Shown here piece by piece: positions 1-9,644 of a stretch of 64,000 nt of DNA. Both the position numbers and the translations under genes were made by a program. The notes beneath the pieces are model-generated. The model saw only the letters and a program-made list of their open reading frames with translations. It had not been told where the DNA came from and ran no database searches. The stretch spans positions 1 through 64,000 of the forward strand of contig NZ_KB905899.1 of NCBI RefSeq assembly GCF_000381085.1. The letters run 5' to 3'. Every line of letters begins with the position of its first letter. The stretch's first letter is position 1. Source of the DNA: Thiomicrorhabdus arctica DSM 13458 (GTDB lineage Bacteria > Pseudomonadota > Gammaproteobacteria > Thiomicrospirales > Thiomicrospiraceae).

Positions 1-39
1 GTGGGAGTTCCCATGTGAGAGTAGGTCATTGCCAAGCTT
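1..39 (+). rRNA. rrf: 5S ribosomal RNA, 3' end (partial)
   Basis: The first 39 bases match the 3' end of gammaproteobacterial 5S rRNA: the GUGGGAGUUCCCAUG segment, then GAGAGUAGGUCAUUGCCAAGC. A Rho-independent terminator follows directly, as expected at the end of a ribosomal operon. The 5' two-thirds of the gene lie outside the window. The exact 3' end is placed by analogy with E. coli 5S and could be off by one or two bases. Confidence 0.88.
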
Positions 40-46
40 ATATTCT

Positions 47-85
47 AAAAACCCGTGTTGCCTTAGGCTTCGCGGGTTTTTTTTT
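47..85 (+). terminator. Rho-independent terminator of the rRNA operon
   Basis: AAAAACCCG (47-55) pairs with CGGGTTTTT (73-81) and is followed by an unbroken T run to position 85. It lies 8 bases after the 5S rRNA end, so it should close the rrn transcript and insulate the pilus operon downstream. Confidence 0.9.
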
Positions 86-132
86 GGGTGGAATTCATGC
101 GTATTGCCAAGTATTGACTGTATACAAGGGTG

Positions 133-161
133 TTGTTACGTTTAGATTTAGCGTTTATAAA
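133..161 (+). promoter_or_regulatory. candidate sigma-70 promoter of the pilus operon
   Basis: TTGTTA (133-138), a 17-bp spacer and TATAAA (156-161) fit a sigma-70 promoter (4/6 and 5/6 matches). Transcription would begin near 168, which puts the ATG at 161 upstream of the transcript start and favours the ATG at 248 for the first gene. This is a by-eye prediction. Confidence 0.45.
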
Positions 162-247
162 TGAAATTTTGTTTTTACTTAATGCCCACTAATTTAATCT
201 ATTTTAAAATATTTTGTGTAGAATGGATTTTATTTGCTGGAAAAATA

Positions 248-1798
248 ATGTACAGAAAGTATTTTGGTTTAACTAACCTGCCTTTCAAAACCACCCCGGA
301 TATTAGTGTTTTTTACAAACATGGTTCTAGGCAAGAAATTCTCGAAGCTCTGGTCTATACGGTTACGCGAGGAGAGGGTATTGTTAAGGTTACTGGAGAG
401 GTGGGTTGTGGCAAAACGATGCTTTTACGTTTGCTTGCCCACTCCCTACCGGAGTGTTTTTCAATTGTATACATTAATTCTCCCAACTTATCAGCAAAGG
501 ATATGATTCTTTATATCTGCAGTGAACTCGAAATCGACGTTGATAGTTCTATGCTCAAGTTCACAGTACTTACCGCCTTGAAAAATGAACTAGTGAGACT
601 TCACTCCTTGGGCAAACATGTCGTTATGTTGATAGATGAAGCGCAGTCTATGACAATTGATGTTTTGGAAGAAATTAGGCTGTTGAGTAATTTAGAAACA
701 GATGATGATAAGCTGATTCAGATTGTATTGTTTGGTCAGCCAGAATTAGACGTTGCTTTGCGAAATGACCATATTAGACAGTTAAAGAGTAGGATATCGT
801 TTAGTATTTATATACCACCGTTGACACCTAGTGAAGTGCAAACATATCTTAATTATAGGGTTCGTAAATGTTCTTACAAGGGATTGGATTTGTTTGATGG
901 TAAAGTTTCGAAGCAAGTTCACCGACTGTCTTTAGGATTGCCGCGTACCATTAATATAATCGCTGACAAATTGTTAATGTCTGCCTATGGTTGCGGTGAT
1001 TCACAGATTAGCAGGAAACACATTAGGCTTCTGCCTGCTTCTTCAGATAATGCTTCCCAAAAATGGATGAATTCAAAATATGTGGCACTAATGTTTATTT
1101 CTTTACTTTTGCTGTCTATTTTACTGGTGTATTCTTTTTACAATAGTATAAAAATGGAGGATTCTTTAAGCCAGTTTATAAGTGCATATGATACAAATCT
1201 TGATGCTAAAAAAGGTACCCTTTCAGTTGAAAATAGCACCACTTTAAAGGGGGTACACCCCGTGACGCAAAGAATGCTGCAAGATTCTCAAGATTTTGGC
1301 CGTGAGTCCTCTCCGCATTCAGACACAGCAGTCGTTGGTAATGCAGCCGTTATTGATCGTAAGCCATTTATTAAGTATCAGGTAAAAGATGAAAATGCAC
1401 TTGTTAATAACCCAGTACTACTAGAAAAATTGTTATCATTGCACGCTCAATCTCTTCAATGGATTAATCAATTGCCAGAAGCATCCTATGTCGTGCAGCT
1501 CTCTACCTCGAATTTACGAGATTTAAAGGCCGTCACGGCATATTATAAACAGTATGCTATCCCTATTGCCTCTCTCCATCTTCTGATAGACTTCAAGCCA
1601 AACGCAAGTAAATTCAAGTTGAAAGCTTTTTATGTGAGTTCACAGAATTATTCCGAGTTGGTGAAAGTTATACGCGAGTTGCCACCAAAGTTAACACTTT
1701 CTAAACCTTATATTACAACTGTTAAACAGTTGGCACAGAATTTTGAACTAACATCCAATAAACTTAATCAGCATGGAATATACAACGATGGTAAATAA
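248..1798 (+). CDS. mshM: MshM-like AAA ATPase of MSHA/type IV pilus (ExeA family)
   Basis: ATPase of the ExeA/GspA/MshM family, which helps assemble secretin or pilus machinery at the cell wall. From the ATG at 248 the protein has 516 residues. It shows a Walker A GEVGCGKT (about 50-57), a Walker B ending LIDEAQ (about 127-132), one transmembrane helix (about 278-298) and a C-terminal periplasmic region resembling a SPOR peptidoglycan-binding domain (about 425-500). The ATG at 161 would add 29 poorly conserved residues and precede the likely promoter. The start at 248 begins MYRKYFGL, typical of ExeA proteins. First gene of the pilus operon, it overlaps mshL. The family is certain; the Msh name rests on gene order. 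Confidence 0.85.
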   Translation: MYRKYFGLTNLPFKTTPDISVFYKHGSRQEILEALVYTVTRGEGIVKVTGEVGCGKTMLLRLLAHSLPECFSIVYINSPNLSAKDMILYICSELEIDVDSSMLKFTVLTALKNELVRLHSLGKHVVMLIDEAQSMTIDVLEEIRLLSNLETDDDKLIQIVLFGQPELDVALRNDHIRQLKSRISFSIYIPPLTPSEVQTYLNYRVRKCSYKGLDLFDGKVSKQVHRLSLGLPRTINIIADKLLMSAYGCGDSQISRKHIRLLPASSDNASQKWMNSKYVALMFISLLLLSILLVYSFYNSIKMEDSLSQFISAYDTNLDAKKGTLSVENSTTLKGVHPVTQRMLQDSQDFGRESSPHSDTAVVGNAAVIDRKPFIKYQVKDENALVNNPVLLEKLLSLHAQSLQWINQLPEASYVVQLSTSNLRDLKAVTAYYKQYAIPIASLHLLIDFKPNASKFKLKAFYVSSQNYSELVKVIRELPPKLTLSKPYITTVKQLAQNFELTSNKLNQHGIYNDGK

Positions 1799-3476
1799 CC
1801 TTAAAGTTAAACGTAGAATTTCAACTTTGGCTTTTGTTGTTATGCTAAGCAATTTGTCTGGTTGTAATGAATCTGCTGTAAAAAGAGATCCTATCGCACC
1901 ACCTGTATCCGATGCTTTTACCCCTGACGGACATATCCTTGCAAAGAGGAAAGTTGAGGATGTCGTACATGCTGGTGCGGGTATTCCTTCTATTGTAAAT
2001 CGTAGAAAGCCAAGATTACCCCATCTATATGCGAAACCATCATTAAATTATTCTTTAACGGCTGTGAATGTTCCTGTTGCAGAACTACTTTTTCAAATTG
2101 CAAAGGATGCCGGTAAACAAATTGATATTTATCACGGTCTGAAAGGGCGTGCAACGATAAATGCTGTGAATCAACCATTAGAGAGGATTCTTGATAGACT
2201 CTCTGATCAATCTGGTTTTATCTTTGTGATGCAGGGTAATACCATTGTTATTAAACCTGATCGACCTGAGTGGCGAAATTATGATGTTGACTACGTTAAT
2301 ATCAACAAAACCAGTGAAGATGCTATTGAAATGAAAATGAGTGTCTCTGCTGGTGGAGCTAAATCAACAGGCCTGGGAGGAAGTTCGACAAAAGTTTCAG
2401 TCAAATCTGAGCACAATTTCTGGAGTCGACTAGAAAATAATATTACTTTACTTGCACAGCTTGACCCTTATTCACTCGCCTCTACAACATCAGCAACCAC
2501 TACTGCAGGTTTATCACAAAATACGGTAATCAATCCAGAAGCAGGTGTGATCTCCGTTTACACCACCAGTAAAAAGCATAAAGCGATTAAACAATATATT
2601 TCTGAGGTCACAACGCGAGCGCAAAGACAAGTTCTCATCGAGGCAACGGTAGTAGAAGTTAAGCTGAATGACAGATATCAAGCTGGTATTGATTGGACCT
2701 TAATCGGAAATCGCGCTTTTGGGCGAGATGGTGGTTTGCAAATTTCATCACCCTCTCGGTCTAATTTTTCGGCTTCCGGTGATGGCTTTTCCATTTCCAC
2801 TGTTGATAACCTTGGTAGTAAACTCGTGGGAGCAGCAAGCGGAGATTGGAATATCTTATCAAGTTTGAACTTACTTAAACAATTCGGTGATTCTAAAGTT
2901 CTTTCGAGTCCTAAAATTATGGCCATTAACAACCAGACCGCCTTATTAAAGGTGGTCAATAATCTGGTTTACTTTACTGTCGATGTCAATACGACGCTGG
3001 CCACAGCAAACATACCATCGACCTCTACTTATGAGACTAAAATACATACTGTGCCAGTCGGTTTTACAATGAGCGTAACGCCCTTTGTTAGTGAAGCAGG
3101 CGATGTGACCTTAAATGTGAGACCTACGATTTCTAGAAAAATAGGTGAGATTCAGGATCCGAACCCACAGTTGAAGGATATTAAAAGCGTCATTCCAATA
3201 ATACAAGAAAAAGAGATGTCTTCAGTGTTAAAGCTTAAAGATCGCCAAACGGCTATTATTGGTGGTTTGATAGAAGATAATAATTCTAATGGTCGCACGG
3301 GTCTACCCTGGTTGAGTGATATTCCTGTGATAGGTGACCTCTTTTCCCAGCGGGATGATGAAACAAGCAAAAGTGAATTGGTAATTTTTATTCGTCCCGT
3401 CATAATCAAAAACCCTGATATTGATAACGGTGACTTGCAACAAGTTGGACGCTTTCTGAAAACCAGTAATTATTAG
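1788..3476 (+). CDS. mshL: MshL-like outer-membrane secretin
   Basis: Outer-membrane secretin lipoprotein that forms the pore for an MSHA-type pilus. The N-terminus has basic residues, a hydrophobic stretch and a lipobox ending SNLSGC. A secretin N-domain follows, then the C-terminal secretin domain with the signature GLPWLSDIPVIGDLF near residue 515. Length (about 562) fits MshL/PilQ-like secretins. Two starts are possible: ATG at 1773 or ATG at 1788. The second has GGA about 9 bases upstream and leaves a shorter signal peptide, so I use it. The start overlaps the end of mshM, suggesting translational coupling. Confidence 0.9.
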   Translation: MVNNLKVKRRISTLAFVVMLSNLSGCNESAVKRDPIAPPVSDAFTPDGHILAKRKVEDVVHAGAGIPSIVNRRKPRLPHLYAKPSLNYSLTAVNVPVAELLFQIAKDAGKQIDIYHGLKGRATINAVNQPLERILDRLSDQSGFIFVMQGNTIVIKPDRPEWRNYDVDYVNINKTSEDAIEMKMSVSAGGAKSTGLGGSSTKVSVKSEHNFWSRLENNITLLAQLDPYSLASTTSATTTAGLSQNTVINPEAGVISVYTTSKKHKAIKQYISEVTTRAQRQVLIEATVVEVKLNDRYQAGIDWTLIGNRAFGRDGGLQISSPSRSNFSASGDGFSISTVDNLGSKLVGAASGDWNILSSLNLLKQFGDSKVLSSPKIMAINNQTALLKVVNNLVYFTVDVNTTLATANIPSTSTYETKIHTVPVGFTMSVTPFVSEAGDVTLNVRPTISRKIGEIQDPNPQLKDIKSVIPIIQEKEMSSVLKLKDRQTAIIGGLIEDNNSNGRTGLPWLSDIPVIGDLFSQRDDETSKSELVIFIRPVIIKNPDIDNGDLQQVGRFLKTSNY

Positions 3477-3491
3477 AGAAGTGAAATAGTT

Positions 3492-5177
3492 ATGAGTGTT
3501 TTATTAGAAGCCTTAAAGAAAGCTGCTGCTGAAAAAAAGAGAGCAATGGAGGGTACTGTTGATACAAAAATGGTTCACTCGGATTCTCACAAAGTTTCCG
3601 ATAAAATGACTGCTCCACCCCTTAAATTATCGACAGAAAAGGTTGGTTCAGTTGCATCAATTGTTGAATCGTCAAAGAGTGCTGTTGAAGAGGAACTGGA
3701 CGTTGCAACCCCCTTGTCCTTTACCTTGAGTGATATGTCTGCCCCAGAGTTCAATCAAGACGAACTGGACCAAGCTAATACAGAGCCTTCCCTTTCAGTA
3801 GAATCGTCAGCTTTGGTATCCGATAATATTGATCACGTTTCTGAAGAAAGCGACCCATTACTGAACGAAGTTCAGCTCAACACCGCTGACTCTTTTGTTG
3901 ATGAAAATGAATTAAATCAGGATATTTCTCAAGTTACATCTTCTATATTAAATGATTCTGAAAGAGCATCGTCGCCAGATTTGGAATCCAACACTCTGTT
4001 TGAAACGGATAAAGACAGTTTCGAATGGAGCATGAACGCGCTTCCTGGCTACGCGACTGCATTAGTAGATGATTCTACTCCGATTGAAAAAAATTCTATC
4101 TTGCTAACGGGAGCTTTAACATCTGAACCGAAAATAGAGAGAAAAAATAGTTCTAGTTGGCTCTTGGTTCTTATTGTTGTACTCATATTTATCGGAATCA
4201 GTGTTTATGGGTTGAATTACTACCAAAGCAAAAGTGAACAACTTGAAAATAGTATGCGTAAATACAAGTTGGACAAGATTCAGTCTGCATTACCAAAAAA
4301 ACCGCTGCCAGTTGCAGTTGCGGTTGATCGCTCTTTGCAGAACGCAAATCAATCTTCACAAAAATTGGACTTTACCCCTGATGTAACTGTAAAGGATGCT
4401 ATTCATGCTTCAAGCGTGTCAAACACCACTACCTCAAATCTTGTTGTGCTTCCGGTCGCCCAAAAAGAGCTGAACACCTCTGTTGTCAAGGGTTCTAAAA
4501 AGAGTGTTGTTAAACCTAAAAATACGCCCTCATCTATTAAAAAGAGGACGGCATCTCCCATTAAGCAACCCGTTTTGGTTAAATTTGATCAAACTAAAAT
4601 CCCTTTATCGGAGGCATACAGTGCTTATGAACGTGGTCATCTAGAGTTGTCTCAACAAAAGTTTAACGAAGTTTTGACTCTTGATCCTAAAAATATAATG
4701 GCAATGATCGGTTTGGGTGGTATTGCTGCTTCGGCTGGCCATTATTACATTGCTATGGATCATTATCAGCAAGCTCTAAATATTGAGCCCAATAGCCTTT
4801 CTGTGTATGAGGCAATTGCCAATCTTTCGACGAATATCGAACTGAATTCCGACTGGTATGGCTCTCTTAAGAATATGGCTACGATATACCCTAATTCTGC
4901 TCCATTACAGTTTGCGTTGGGTAATTTATATGCATCAAACAATGATTGGTTAGCCGCTCAAGAGTATTATTTTAATGCATATGCTCTTGATATGAATAAT
5001 CCAGATTTTACGGCTAATCTGGCCATTAGTTTAGATCGATTGGGCAAGTATCCACTTGCTGGACAATATTACACTCAGACATTGGCATTAGCCGGAGCCA
5101 CTCAAGTGAGTTTTAATGTTTCAGACATAAAGAATCGTTTGATTTCAATCCGACAATTTATGGATCAGGAAAAATAG
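3492..5177 (+). CDS. mshN: MshN-like TPR pilus-assembly protein
   Basis: Single-pass inner-membrane protein of 561 residues. It begins MSVLLEALKKAA, a common opening in this family, and has an acidic low-complexity cytoplasmic region (about 30-210) and a transmembrane helix (about 221-243). After a Lys/Ser/Pro-rich linker come C-terminal tetratricopeptide repeats (about 370-540, e.g. the block around AYSAYERGHLELSQQKF). It sits between the secretin and the assembly ATPase, the place of mshN in Vibrio MSHA clusters. It stops immediately before the mshE start. The name is by synteny and architecture, since the sequence of this component varies greatly between species. Confidence 0.8.
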   Translation: MSVLLEALKKAAAEKKRAMEGTVDTKMVHSDSHKVSDKMTAPPLKLSTEKVGSVASIVESSKSAVEEELDVATPLSFTLSDMSAPEFNQDELDQANTEPSLSVESSALVSDNIDHVSEESDPLLNEVQLNTADSFVDENELNQDISQVTSSILNDSERASSPDLESNTLFETDKDSFEWSMNALPGYATALVDDSTPIEKNSILLTGALTSEPKIERKNSSSWLLVLIVVLIFIGISVYGLNYYQSKSEQLENSMRKYKLDKIQSALPKKPLPVAVAVDRSLQNANQSSQKLDFTPDVTVKDAIHASSVSNTTTSNLVVLPVAQKELNTSVVKGSKKSVVKPKNTPSSIKKRTASPIKQPVLVKFDQTKIPLSEAYSAYERGHLELSQQKFNEVLTLDPKNIMAMIGLGGIAASAGHYYIAMDHYQQALNIEPNSLSVYEAIANLSTNIELNSDWYGSLKNMATIYPNSAPLQFALGNLYASNNDWLAAQEYYFNAYALDMNNPDFTANLAISLDRLGKYPLAGQYYTQTLALAGATQVSFNVSDIKNRLISIRQFMDQEK

Positions 5178-6863
5178 ATGGAAAATCCGGGTCGCTTAGG
5201 GGAGCGTTTAGTTGAAGATGGTAGCATTTCCGCCGATCAATTAAGTATTGCATTGACTGAACATAAAAGAACAGGCCATAAACTAGGAGAAATTCTAGTC
5301 TCTATGGGATTTGTTTCAGTTGAAATTGTCCGAGAAATTGTGGGCTCCTATGTAGGTTATGCCTCCATGAGTTTAAAGGAGGTTGTACCCGATCCGAAAG
5401 CTATTTCCTTAGTCTCTGAGACATTCGCCCATAATTACTTGATTATGCCGATTAGTTTAAAAGACAATCGGTTGCAAGTTGCAATGTCTAATCCCGGCGA
5501 TATATTGGTTTTAGATAAACTTAAACGCCATCTTCAAAATCCAAACCTACAGGTTGCCCCTGTACTTGTGGTTGAGTCTGAGATACAAACAGCAATCGAT
5601 AATTATTACGGTTATGAATTATCGATTGAAGGCATTTTAAGGGAGCTTGAGACCGGAAAAGCTGATGCCTCTAATATTTCTATTGCCAATGAATATTCAC
5701 AACCCATGGTTCGATTAGTGGATAACTTATTGACGGATGCCGTTAAAAGAAATGCTTCAGATATCCATTTTGAACCTGAAGAAGATTACATTCGCATTCG
5801 TTATAGGATCGATGGTGTTTTACAGCAGATACGTTTGCTTCATAAAATGTATTGGTCTGGTTTAGTGGTACGTTTAAAAGTAATTTCTTCACTGGATTTA
5901 ACCGAACAACGTCTTCCGCAAGATGGTCGTATGTCACTCATTGTTCACGGCAGAAGAATCGATTTCCGAGTGTCTTCTCTTCCCGGAACCCATGGCGAAA
6001 ACTTTGTTTTACGTATATTAGATCGAGAGAAAGGTATTGTACCGCTAGACGAATTGGGTCTTGATACCGATTCTTATTCTGAATTGAAGCTGATGATGAA
6101 CCGTCCTACTGGAATTCTATTGGTAACAGGGCCCACAGGCTCTGGTAAAACAACGACTTTATATTCAATATTGAATGAATTAAATGACGTTGGCGTCAAT
6201 ATCATGACCTTGGAGGATCCTGTTGAATATCCAATGTCGATGATTCGGCAAACCCCAGTTAATGAAGAGATAGGAATGACTTTTGCTGCGGGCATTCGCT
6301 CATTAATGCGCCAAGATCCAGATATTATCTTAATTGGGGAAATTCGTGACTCAGAAACGGCAGAAATGTCTATAAGAGCTGCGATGACAGGGCATCAGGT
6401 TTTTGCGACTCTTCATACGAACTCAGCCATTGGTGCAATTCCTCGATTACTGGATATCGGTGTATCACGTTCTATTATGGCTGGAAATATTATTGGAATT
6501 ATTGCCCAAAGATTAGCTCGAAAATTATGTACTCATTGTAAAAGTCCATATCAACCAGAAGAGTTTGAAAGACAATTACTCTCTATCTCAGAAGAGGATG
6601 ATATTCAATTGTACAACGCAAAAGGGTGTGATAAGTGTAATGGCATCGGTTACAAAGGCCGTTTAGCGGTACTTGAAACATTGCGTTTTACCACAGAGAT
6701 GGATGAGCTTTTACTCGAGGGTGCATCACAACACGCACTCCTTGATAAAGCCATTGAGAATGGATTTTCTACCATGGTTCAGAGTGGTATTCGCTGGGTA
6801 AAACAAGGTGAAACGACACTTGAAGAAATTAGCCGTGTTGTTAACTTAACTGAGTTAGTTTAA
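5178..6863 (+). CDS. mshE: MshE-like pilus extension ATPase (GspE/PilB family)
   Basis: Hexameric ATPase that powers pilus polymerisation at the inner membrane. The N-terminal MshEN domain contains two RLG-type motifs (from R6 and from K35) separated by the 5-residue spacer seen in cyclic-di-GMP-binding MshE. The core has Walker A GPTGSGKTTT (about 317-326), an Asp/Glu box (MTLEDPVEY), Walker B (DPDIILIGEIRD) and a C-terminal CxxC pair (CTHC and CDKC, from about 450) that binds zinc. Length 561 is normal. In the first motif the final Gln is His (H29), and the second begins with Lys, so nucleotide sensing may be altered. Translation starts directly at the mshN stop. Confidence 0.93.
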   Translation: MENPGRLGERLVEDGSISADQLSIALTEHKRTGHKLGEILVSMGFVSVEIVREIVGSYVGYASMSLKEVVPDPKAISLVSETFAHNYLIMPISLKDNRLQVAMSNPGDILVLDKLKRHLQNPNLQVAPVLVVESEIQTAIDNYYGYELSIEGILRELETGKADASNISIANEYSQPMVRLVDNLLTDAVKRNASDIHFEPEEDYIRIRYRIDGVLQQIRLLHKMYWSGLVVRLKVISSLDLTEQRLPQDGRMSLIVHGRRIDFRVSSLPGTHGENFVLRILDREKGIVPLDELGLDTDSYSELKLMMNRPTGILLVTGPTGSGKTTTLYSILNELNDVGVNIMTLEDPVEYPMSMIRQTPVNEEIGMTFAAGIRSLMRQDPDIILIGEIRDSETAEMSIRAAMTGHQVFATLHTNSAIGAIPRLLDIGVSRSIMAGNIIGIIAQRLARKLCTHCKSPYQPEEFERQLLSISEEDDIQLYNAKGCDKCNGIGYKGRLAVLETLRFTTEMDELLLEGASQHALLDKAIENGFSTMVQSGIRWVKQGETTLEEISRVVNLTELV

Positions 6864-6876
6864 AAAGGGAATTTTC

Positions 6877-8079
6877 ATGCAGAACTATCATTACACTGGC
6901 ATCAATAAATTTGGTAAACGTGTAAACGGAGTATTACCTGCCAGTAATGAGCAAGAACTTGAGCAGAAGCTTATTAAATCTCATATCTCTTTACTCACAT
7001 TCAAAAAGCAATCGACTTCTTTTTCATTTTCAACTAAACCCAAAGTAACACGTAAAGATATTATTGGAATGACCTTTCAGCTTGAGCAGTTATTGAAAGC
7101 GGGTGTGCCATTAATGGAAATTCTTGATGATTTAAAAGATTCTTTCGAAAGCGATGCGGTCAAAGAGATGCTTGCTAATATTTATGAGTCAATGGAAGGT
7201 GGAAACACTTTTTCTTCAGCACTCAGAAATTATGAAAAAGAGTTTGGTGAAGTGTATATTTCACTGGTTGCTGTCGGTGAAAAAACAGGTAAATTGGAAG
7301 ATATTTTAATCGATCTTGCGAATATGCTTAAATGGGAGGATGAGTTAATTTCAAAGGCTAAAAAAGTCATGATTTATCCTGCTATTGTTGCGACAGTTGT
7401 CATTGCTGTTGTTATTTTAATGATGGTGTTCGTGGTTCCTGAGTTACTTGGTTTTATCACATCTATGGGTGGAGAGCTCGGTTTTGCGACCGTTTCGTTA
7501 ATTGCCACCTCAGGTTTTGTACAAAATTACATTGTAGAAATTTTTGTGGTGCCAATTATCATCATCTTTATTTATAAATGGTGGCGTAAACAATCACCTG
7601 AATTTAAAATAAAAACGGATGAGATGTCGCTTAATGTGTGGATTATTGGACCAGTATTGTATAAATTGAAATTAGCTCGTATTGCTAACTCTCTGTCCGT
7701 CATGTATGGAGCAGGCGTGAGTTTTCCCGATAGTTTACGCATGGCGAGCATCATTGCAGGCAATAAATATCTAGAAGGCAATATCATTAAGGCTGTACGT
7801 ATGATTGAGGATGGAATGCCGATTCATAAAGCATTTGAGGAAGCGCAGGTATTTCCATCAATGGCTGTTAGAATGGTCAAGGTAGGGGAGATTAGTGGTG
7901 GCATGGACAATGCCCTTAAAAATGTAAGCTACTTTTATGATAGAGAGGCTAAAGAGTTAATTGATAAAATCGAGCCAGCAATTGAACCGATTTTAACGGT
8001 GATTATGGGCTTTGTCGTGGGCTGGGTCATGATTGCAGTGCTCGGGCCTATTTATGACACCATTGCACAGGTTCAGTAA
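6877..8079 (+). CDS. mshG: MshG-like inner-membrane platform protein (GspF/PilC family)
   Basis: Polytopic GspF/PilC-family platform that links the assembly ATPase to the growing pilus. 400 residues with two T2SSF domains (about 65-185 and 265-390), each with the family's MxxxLExGxxL-like helical motifs. Hydrophobic segments lie near 165-190, 215-235 and 370-395. A Shine-Dalgarno-like AAAGGGA precedes the ATG. It sits 13 bases after mshE and 2 bases before the next gene, so it belongs to the same transcript. Confidence 0.92.
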   Translation: MQNYHYTGINKFGKRVNGVLPASNEQELEQKLIKSHISLLTFKKQSTSFSFSTKPKVTRKDIIGMTFQLEQLLKAGVPLMEILDDLKDSFESDAVKEMLANIYESMEGGNTFSSALRNYEKEFGEVYISLVAVGEKTGKLEDILIDLANMLKWEDELISKAKKVMIYPAIVATVVIAVVILMMVFVVPELLGFITSMGGELGFATVSLIATSGFVQNYIVEIFVVPIIIIFIYKWWRKQSPEFKIKTDEMSLNVWIIGPVLYKLKLARIANSLSVMYGAGVSFPDSLRMASIIAGNKYLEGNIIKAVRMIEDGMPIHKAFEEAQVFPSMAVRMVKVGEISGGMDNALKNVSYFYDREAKELIDKIEPAIEPILTVIMGFVVGWVMIAVLGPIYDTIAQVQ

Positions 8080-8081
8080 AG

Positions 8082-9644
8082 ATGGAAATAATTTTTTATG
8101 TCACAGATGATGCTTTAACAAGCTATAACGACGCTAATAATGAGGTGTCAACTTTTTTATGGCAAGATGACGGAGCTATTGATCAATACTTATCTACGGT
8201 ATCTGAAAAGAGTCAAGTCTCTATTGTTTTAGATGTTTTAGATGAAGACATCTCTTTTGAATGGGCTCCGGCCGTTTTCTCCTGGGAAAAGTCATCGATA
8301 TTAGATCGGCGTAAAGAACGTATTTTCGGAGAGGATATTGCTCTTGCCGAGGTGCATTGGACCAATGCCAAGCAACAAAATTCAGATGGGCGAAAAGAAG
8401 AGTTGATGATGTCGGCAACGATCAGTGACTCGTTTCGCTTAAAGAATTTCTTGCAGAGTATTGAAGCAGCTCAACTTACCGTCAGTAGAATTTATTCTAA
8501 GCCGATTCTTTTAGAAGGTTACCTTAAAAGTAAGGTCAAAGCACACTTCAAACTATCCCGCCAAAGTCTTAAAAATCCACTATTATTGGTGACGCGCCAA
8601 TCTCAACATACTTTTAGACAAACATTTTATTATGAAGGTGATTTACGAATAAGTCGTTTGGTTGAAATCGACAAAATTTATCAAACGGCCACTCAAATTC
8701 GTTCAGCACTTATTAATGAAACCAAGCTTGCTGTTACCTATGTCTATAATCAACAAATAGTGCCCTTCAATAGTCCCATTGGATTAATTTTCATTGATGG
8801 TGAGCAAGACGTTTTAGAGGACATTCTGGTACATAGTAAAGAGGAGGCTTTGGTCAGGTCTACCTGGGAAGAGGATCAATATCTCTTTGCAACGGCTGCA
8901 TTCAACTCAATTTCTCCGAATGGTGTACATTGTGGTATTCCTGGTTCTGAATGTTTCTCGCCTCAGGCAATTGTTGACTTTATTTTCAGTGATTCCCCCA
9001 AGGGCTTTTATACAACGCCTTATACCGAAAAGGTCAGAAATTTAGTCCTCACCCGAAAAGTCCTTATTGGTCTCAATATTTTACTATTTTTGGGCGGGAT
9101 GTATTACGTCCTGGTTTCAGGTGTTAATACGTTGATCAGTTGGCAGAAACAAGCATTATTGCAAGAGAGTATTGCACAGCATGAAATTGAGATAAACCGT
9201 CTTGAAGAGATGGTAAAACTTCAGGATGATGCGCAATTTATTAAAGCTTCAGTAGAATTTTCGGAGTCAATTTTACAATTAAAAGTTAACCGGTTAGTGA
9301 ACTTTGATATTGCAAGTTTTAGTCAAGTAATTGCTCGTCATCCCAATATTCAGCTGTCAAGTCTTCAGTGGAAGACCTTGGGTCGTTTAGATAGTACAAG
9401 TAATCAAATTTCATTCTCTGCCTGGGTGTTTCCATTTCATGAAACTTACAAAGCACCCGTGGCTTGGGTGGATGCTTTTGTCGCTGATTTAAGAACTTTG
9501 CCAGGAATACAATCTGTGGTGTTACAGAAAGAGCCTTTAAATAGGGCATTAAGCCAGACACTTTTAATGGATGTTAAAAAGGGCGAAGTGAAAGCCTTGC
9601 CATTTACTATTCAAATGCGAGTTAACGATGTCGAATCTAAGTAA
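8082..9644 (+). CDS. mshI: MshI-like pilus assembly protein (PilM/PilN-like)
   Basis: Large single-pass protein of 520 residues with a soluble N-terminal half and one transmembrane helix at about 326-346. A coiled-coil segment follows (about 355-385), then a periplasmic domain. This is the layout of a PilM-like cytoplasmic domain joined to a PilN-like one, as in MshI. I do not see clear actin-type nucleotide-binding motifs, so the N-terminal half may be a degenerate or divergent PilM/GspL-like domain. It starts 2 bases after mshG and its last 17 bases overlap mshJ. The name relies on position and topology. Confidence 0.7.
   Translation: MEIIFYVTDDALTSYNDANNEVSTFLWQDDGAIDQYLSTVSEKSQVSIVLDVLDEDISFEWAPAVFSWEKSSILDRRKERIFGEDIALAEVHWTNAKQQNSDGRKEELMMSATISDSFRLKNFLQSIEAAQLTVSRIYSKPILLEGYLKSKVKAHFKLSRQSLKNPLLLVTRQSQHTFRQTFYYEGDLRISRLVEIDKIYQTATQIRSALINETKLAVTYVYNQQIVPFNSPIGLIFIDGEQDVLEDILVHSKEEALVRSTWEEDQYLFATAAFNSISPNGVHCGIPGSECFSPQAIVDFIFSDSPKGFYTTPYTEKVRNLVLTRKVLIGLNILLFLGGMYYVLVSGVNTLISWQKQALLQESIAQHEIEINRLEEMVKLQDDAQFIKASVEFSESILQLKVNRLVNFDIASFSQVIARHPNIQLSSLQWKTLGRLDSTSNQISFSAWVFPFHETYKAPVAWVDAFVADLRTLPGIQSVVLQKEPLNRALSQTLLMDVKKGEVKALPFTIQMRVNDVESK

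Noticed and set aside
161-247. Longer start for the MshM-like gene
   Set aside because: It would begin at or before the likely transcription start and adds 29 residues unlike ExeA-family proteins.
2362-2375. CAGGCCTGG in mshL as a palindrome copy
   Set aside because: Only nine core bases match and the flanks do not; consistent with chance.
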